64,000 bases of DNA from Streptomyces violascens. GTDB taxonomy: Bacteria; Actinomycetota; Actinomycetes; Streptomycetales; Streptomycetaceae. This document shows, piece by piece, positions 60,323 to 64,000 of the stretch. Both the position numbers and the translations under genes were made by a program. The stretch spans positions 124,001-188,000 of the forward strand of contig NZ_BMUA01000014.1 in NCBI RefSeq assembly GCF_014649955.1, read 5' to 3'. The notes beneath the pieces were generated by a model. That model was not told the DNA's origin, did not search any database, and worked only from the letters and a program-made list of their open reading frames with translations. Within the stretch, counting starts at the first letter, position 1. Each line of letters opens with the position of its first letter.

Positions 60323-61597
60323 ATGTCCGCTCGCATCGCCCACCGCCTCTTCCGTCCCGCCGCCACCGCCGTTGTCGCCGCCGCCGTCGCCGGCACCGTG
60401 CTGCTGCCGATGTCGGCGCAGGCCGCCACGTCCGACGACGCCCGGCGTCCGCTGGTGATGACCATGGGGACCCCGGCGCCCAACGGGCCGCTGACCCGGG
60501 GCGGGGCGGCCGAGACGTTCGAGCTGACGGTGAGCAACCCGACGGCGAAGACGCAGGCCTTCCACCCCTGGATGCTCGGGGACGCGGCCGGCGCCAGCCC
60601 GCTGCAGAACGACGACGTCACCTTCAAGGTCGAGGCCGTGGACGCGCCCGCGACCAAGTCCTTCGTCGGGCACCAGGACGGCGGCTGGCAGGGCATGTTC
60701 TACCCGTCGGGCAAGGACCTGAGCGCCGGCTTCGACGTCCCGGCGAACGGCAGGCTGACCTGGAAGGTCACCATCGGCCTCGGCGCCGGCTACCCCACCA
60801 ACGACGGCGACTTCAAGCTCACGGCGACCAGCCTCAACGGCGAGGTCGCGCAGAACCACCAGGCCTCGCACACCTTCAAGGCCGACCCGCAGATCAAGGC
60901 CGGCCGGCTGAAGACCTGGTTCGAGAAGAAGCCGGCCGACATGGGCGGTCCGACGGCGCGCCAGTACCTGGACCTGCACTACCAGGCCACCGGCGACGGC
61001 GCGTTCGCCAGCGCGCTCACCACCCGGCTCCAGCTCTCGTACGCTGGCCCCCGGGTGAAGACCCCGGCCTTCTTCGTGCAGGCGCTGATCGACGGCCGCT
61101 GGCAGGACCTGAAGGTCGACTACGACAGCGTCGTCCTGCCCGCCATCCCGAAGGGCTTCGGCTCGGACTCCGGCGTGCGCACCCTGCCGCTGCGGATCAA
61201 CCTGGGAGTCAAGACCCAGATCAAGAAGGTCACCCCGATCACCGCGGAGGCCGACGTCTCGCTGGCCTCGGGCAACACCTACCCGTTCGGCGGGGCCACC
61301 GCGCAGTTCTCCCTCGGCCCGATCGACGAGGGCACCGCCCCCACCACCAAGCCGTCCACGAAGCCCACCGGCACGCCCTCCACGAAGCCCGCCGCGTCCG
61401 CCGCCGGCTCCGCGGCGCCGGTGGCGGCGGCCGGCAACGCCGACCTCACCACCACCTCCGCCACGGGCAGCCTGGCCCACACCGGGGCCGACTCCCGCAC
61501 CGGCCTGTACGCGGGTGCCGCCGCGGCCCTGGTCGCGCTCGGCGGAGCGGTCGCTTGGCTGGGTGCGCGGCGCCGGCGCGGCACCTCGGCCATGTGA
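60323..61597 (+). CDS. Secreted cell-wall protein with LAxTG sortase signal
   Basis: The product has 424 residues. Signal peptide (about 1-36, ending A-Q-A-A). A beta-rich ectodomain (about 40-330), a Thr/Pro/Lys/Ser stalk (T-K-P-S-T-K-P-T-G-T-P-S), and a C-terminal sorting signal L-A-H-T-G (about 387-391) followed by a hydrophobic helix and R-R-R-R. L-A-x-T-G is the motif of Streptomyces class E sortases, which attach proteins to peptidoglycan. No sortase gene is in the window. Role of the ectodomain unknown. Confidence 0.88.
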   Translation: MSARIAHRLFRPAATAVVAAAVAGTVLLPMSAQAATSDDARRPLVMTMGTPAPNGPLTRGGAAETFELTVSNPTAKTQAFHPWMLGDAAGASPLQNDDVTFKVEAVDAPATKSFVGHQDGGWQGMFYPSGKDLSAGFDVPANGRLTWKVTIGLGAGYPTNDGDFKLTATSLNGEVAQNHQASHTFKADPQIKAGRLKTWFEKKPADMGGPTARQYLDLHYQATGDGAFASALTTRLQLSYAGPRVKTPAFFVQALIDGRWQDLKVDYDSVVLPAIPKGFGSDSGVRTLPLRINLGVKTQIKKVTPITAEADVSLASGNTYPFGGATAQFSLGPIDEGTAPTTKPSTKPTGTPSTKPAASAAGSAAPVAAAGNADLTTTSATGSLAHTGADSRTGLYAGAAAALVALGGAVAWLGARRRRGTSAM

Positions 61598-61635
61598 TCA
61601 GTGCGTGTACGTCGACTGCGGGCCGTCGGTGGCCG

Positions 61636-61655
61636 GCCGCGCAGTTCCCCGCGCC
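61636..61655 (-). repeat. Reverse copy of the GGGGCGCGGGGAACTG-type repeat
   Basis: GCCGCGCAGTTCCCCGCGCC is the reverse complement of the core of the repeats at 33684 and 33837; it is followed by a short inverted echo (gcgcctcttgaggggcgc). Confidence 0.55.
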
Positions 61656-61721
61656 TCTTGAGGGGCGCGGGGTAAATGGTTCGGAGCACCCCTCCGAATG
61701 GCGTACAGTTGTGTTTACCGA

Positions 61722-61795
61722 CGCGGGGTGGAGCAGCTCGGTAGCTCGCTGGGCTCATAACCCAGAGGTCGCAGGTTCAAATCCTGTCCCCGCTA
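61722..61795 (+). tRNA. Initiator tRNA-fMet(CAT)
   Basis: 74 bases; anticodon loop CTCATAA on a stem with three G-C pairs (TGGG/CCCA), and an unpaired C1-U72 end, both marks of an initiator. A TACAGT -10 lies at 61704-61709. Confidence 0.93.
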
Positions 61796-61800
61796 CTGAA

Positions 61801-61842
61801 CGAAGAGGCCCGGCACTTGTCATCAAGTGCCGGGCCTCTTCG
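61801..61842 (+). terminator. Terminator after tRNA-fMet
   Basis: 18-bp perfect stem (61801-61818 with 61825-61842), loop gtcatc. Confidence 0.85.
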
Positions 61843-61869
61843 CGTTCCCTCCGTCCATCGAAACGCGCC

Positions 61870-61908
61870 TTGACCTTTACGCATCGTCAAGATCTAGCTT
61901 GGTCGATG
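61870..61908 (+). promoter_or_regulatory. MerR-type promoter with 19-bp spacer before the TipA-like gene
   Basis: TTGACC (61870-61875) and TAGCTT (61895-61900) are separated by 19 bases, the stretched spacing activated by MerR proteins. CTTGAC and GTCAAG form an inverted repeat inside it. The GTG start at 61908 is seven bases past the -10, pointing to a leaderless mRNA. Confidence 0.7.
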
Positions 61909-62693
61909 TGAACGGCAAGGAGTGGTCGATCCAGGAGATCGCCAAGAAGGCCGGGACGACGAGCCGCACTCTCCGCCACTACGGAGACCTCGGCCTGCTC
62001 GCCCCGAGCCGCATCGGAAGCAACGGATACCGCTACTACGACCAGAACGCCCTGGTCAGACTCCAGCGGATCCTGCTCCTGCGGGAGCTCGGGCTCTCGC
62101 TGCCGGTGATCGGCGAGCTCCTGGAGGGCGAGCGCGATCCGGCGGCCGCCCTGCGGACCCATCTGCGCCTCCTTGAACAGGAGCGCGAGCGCATCGCGCG
62201 GCAGATCGCGTCCGTGCGGACCACCCTGCACAAGACCGAGAAGGGAGAGGAGCTCATGGCGGAGGAAGTGTTCGACGGCTTCGACCACACCCGGTACGAG
62301 GAGGAGGTGAGCCGGCGCTGGGGGCGGGATGCCTACGAGAAGGGCGACCGCTGGTGGCGCTCGCTCACCGACCAGCAGAAGAAGGGGTTCCTGAAGGAGC
62401 ACGAGGACATCGCCCGGGACTGGGGGCGGGCGCACGCGGCCGGTCTCGCCGTCGACGGCGACGAGGCGCAGGACATCGCGCGGCGCCATGTCGCCTGGCT
62501 GTCCACCACGGCGAGCGTCGGCAGGTCGTACGTCATCGGGCTCGGCCGGATGTACGTCGACGACCCGCGCTTCGGCGTCAACTACGACAAGCACGGCGAG
62601 GGCACCGCGGCCTTCGTGCGGGACGGCCTGACGGTGTACGCCGAGCGGCACCTCACGGACGGGCCGGACGCCGGGGGTGCGTGCGAGGAGTAG
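61908..62693 (+). CDS. TipA-like MerR-family regulator with TipAS domain
   Basis: The product has 261 residues. N-terminal MerR helix-turn-helix (about 1-72: W-S-I-Q-E-I-A-K-K-A-G-T-T-S-R-T-L-R-H-Y), coiled coil (about 75-112), then a TipAS antibiotic-binding domain (about 117-255). TipA of S. lividans is made in two forms, and an internal ATG here (62256) with gggagagg before it could give a 145-residue TipAS-like form. The residue aligned with the thiopeptide-binding Cys (H-T-C-L-G-E-M-Y-V in TipA) is Gly here (V-I-G-L-G-R-M-Y-V). It therefore probably senses other ligands. Confidence 0.92.
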   Translation: MNGKEWSIQEIAKKAGTTSRTLRHYGDLGLLAPSRIGSNGYRYYDQNALVRLQRILLLRELGLSLPVIGELLEGERDPAAALRTHLRLLEQERERIARQIASVRTTLHKTEKGEELMAEEVFDGFDHTRYEEEVSRRWGRDAYEKGDRWWRSLTDQQKKGFLKEHEDIARDWGRAHAAGLAVDGDEAQDIARRHVAWLSTTASVGRSYVIGLGRMYVDDPRFGVNYDKHGEGTAAFVRDGLTVYAERHLTDGPDAGGACEE

Positions 62694-62706
62694 TCTCGCG
62701 TGCGCC

Positions 62707-62997
62707 ATGAGTGAGCGTACGAGGACCGGGACACGGGTGGGGACACGGCGGAAGGTGCCTGTCGTGTTGCTGCTCGCCGTGAGCGTGCTGCTGAGCGGCT
62801 GCGAGGAGCTGGGGGAGCCCCTCCCCGTCAAGGGGGTGTCGGCCGCCGGATCCGCGGGCCCGGCGCACGGCTGCCGCCTGAATCGCGGCGGCTGGGCCGA
62901 GCTGCCGTGCGTGCCCGATCAGGGTGCCAACCATCGCCACACCAGGGGAAGCTGTGCCCGGGGACGCCCGGGGCCCCACCGCTGCCGCCGCCACTGA
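62707..62997 (+). CDS. Small putative lipoprotein
   Basis: The product has 96 residues. A basic head (RTRTGTRVGTRRK) and hydrophobic V-V-L-L-L-A-V-S-V-L-L-S-G-C form a lipoprotein signal with the lipid Cys at about 36. The short mature part has more cysteines and a basic His/Arg end; no domain. It starts 13 bases after the TipA-like gene. Confidence 0.6.
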   Translation: MSERTRTGTRVGTRRKVPVVLLLAVSVLLSGCEELGEPLPVKGVSAAGSAGPAHGCRLNRGGWAELPCVPDQGANHRHTRGSCARGRPGPHRCRRH

Positions 62998-63055
62998 CTG
63001 CCCCGGTTGGGCGCGCCGAGTCGCCGGGGGAGCCGGGAAGCGCCAGGCTGGACGG

Positions 63056-64000
63056 GTGCGGCAGCGAGCAGAGGGCGACAGGCGCCTGGTACGGGCGCTA
63101 CCCGTACTGCTGATCGTCGTCGGCTTCGTCTTCGACGCCTCGACGCCGCCCGACCTGACGGCCGCCGCGCTGTTCGCGGGCGCGCCGGTCGTCGCCGCCC
63201 CGTTCTACTCGAGCCGCGGCACCGCCTTCGTCGGCCTCGGCTCGTTGGCCGCCGTCGTGGCGCTCTGGTTCATACACGATCTGCCCAACCTCGGCGAAGG
63301 GTCCAGCGAGCTGTTCACCGTGCTCACGGTGGGCGCGCTCGCCCTCGTCATCAACCGCATCCTGCGCCGCAGCGGCGAACAGCTCGCCTCCCAGCGCGTC
63401 ATCGCGGAGACCGCCCAGCGCGCCGTGCTGCCCACACCGGCGGCCCGCATCGGCGGGCTCGATGTCGCCGCGCGGTACGAGGCCGCGCAGGCGGACGCCT
63501 TCATCGGCGGGGACCTCTTCGCCGTGCAGGACACCCCGTACGGGGTCCGGCTCATCGTCGGCGACGTACGCGGCAAGGGGCTCCAGGCGGTGGAGGCCGT
63601 CGCCGTGGTGATCGGCGCCTTCCGGGAGGCCGCCGAGCAGGAGTCCTCCCTGGAGGCGGTCACCCAGCGCCTGGAGCGGGCGCTGGCCCGCGAGGGCACC
63701 CGGCGCGACCGGCTCGACGCGGTCGAGGGGTTCACCACCGCGCTGCTCGCCGAGATCCCGCGCGGAGACGGCACCGTACGCCTGGTGAACCGGGGGCACC
63801 CCGAGCCGTTCATGCTGCGGGCGGACGGCTCGCTCGACATGCTCGTGCCGTCCGAGCCCGCACTGCCGCTCGGCATGGCGGACCTCGGGGTGTGGCCGGA
63901 CCGGGCGGACGTGCGCCCCTTCCCGCCCGGGGCGACGCTGCTGCTCTACACCGACGGCCTGTCCGAGGCGCGCGACGGCTCCGGCGTCTTCTACGACCCC
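63056..64000 (+). CDS. PP2C/SpoIIE-type serine phosphatase, membrane-anchored (runs off the window)
   Basis: At least 315 residues; no stop before the window ends. The GTG at 63056 opens V-R-Q-R-A-E-G-D and leads into three or four membrane helices (about 15-105). The catalytic part begins near 130 with A-A-R-Y-E-A-A, then G-G-D-L-F-A-V, V-G-D-V-R-G-K-G, G-F-T-T-A-L-L, N-R-G-H-P-E-P and L-L-Y-T-D-G-L-S-E-A. These phosphatases often act on STAS proteins to free sigma factors. Start is uncertain because no strong ribosome site is seen. Confidence 0.85.
   Translation, partial: MRQRAEGDRRLVRALPVLLIVVGFVFDASTPPDLTAAALFAGAPVVAAPFYSSRGTAFVGLGSLAAVVALWFIHDLPNLGEGSSELFTVLTVGALALVINRILRRSGEQLASQRVIAETAQRAVLPTPAARIGGLDVAARYEAAQADAFIGGDLFAVQDTPYGVRLIVGDVRGKGLQAVEAVAVVIGAFREAAEQESSLEAVTQRLERALAREGTRRDRLDAVEGFTTALLAEIPRGDGTVRLVNRGHPEPFMLRADGSLDMLVPSEPALPLGMADLGVWPDRADVRPFPPGATLLLYTDGLSEARDGSGVFYDP

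Overview
This window is high-GC actinomycete DNA and almost certainly comes from a Streptomyces chromosome. The evidence is the markers present (bldC, lsr2, valine dehydrogenase, DUF3073, TipA-type MerR, LAxTG sortase substrate), the frequent GTG starts, and a gene order (dnaX, purD, purC, lsr2, purSQL, purF, purM, DUF3073, vdh, bldC, hrpA) that matches, from memory, the SCO4067-SCO4096 neighbourhood of S. coelicolor. No database was consulted.

Positions 1-545 hold chromosomal flank with a STAS-domain gene. Positions about 573-13633 are an integrated actinomycete integrative and conjugative element (AICE) of about 13 kb. It sits in the 3' half of a tRNA-Ser(GGA) gene and is bounded by an 88-bp perfect direct repeat (573-660 and 13546-13633). 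In order it carries a GntR repressor plus GNAT acetyltransferase (leftward), then a rightward operon of small AICE proteins, an FtsK-type DNA translocase (Tra), Spd-like proteins, a primase-polymerase and a replication ATPase, an iteron-like region, an excisionase and a tyrosine integrase. A 50-residue zinc-ribbon-like gene (4906-5058, minus strand) lies inside the operon in the opposite direction. Candidate cis sites can be read directly: paired integrase arm repeats at both ends, nine CAGGGAG heptamers behind tra (possible clt), eleven GCGTCA hexamers before xis (possible oriV), and a GntR palindrome.

Positions 13.6-41 kb are core chromosome: tRNA-Ser, SRP RNA and dnaX, followed by seven de novo purine genes in four groups (purD; purC; purS-purQ-purL; purF and purM) that together cover most of the route from PRPP to AIR and SAICAR. 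Between the groups lie a degenerate M48-type membrane protein, a dimethylformamidase-like protein, a two-component system coupled to an ABC exporter, three tRNA-Gly genes, lsr2, a divergent TetR/MFS efflux pair, a mycothiol-dependent-isomerase-like protein, vdh and bldC.

Positions 41-64 kb carry tRNA genes (two Asp, Phe, Glu, Lys, fMet), the helicase hrpA, a thiol-oxidoreductase pair (DsbA-like plus CcdA), a membrane metallophosphoesterase, a small zincin, a lipoprotein, a DEAD-box RNA helicase with a recently expanded RGG-type tail, a large secreted FG-GAP protein, an amino-acid permease, a trpD-like gene, a sortase substrate, a TipA-like MerR regulator with its own 19-bp-spacer promoter, and the start of a membrane PP2C/SpoIIE phosphatase cut by the window edge.
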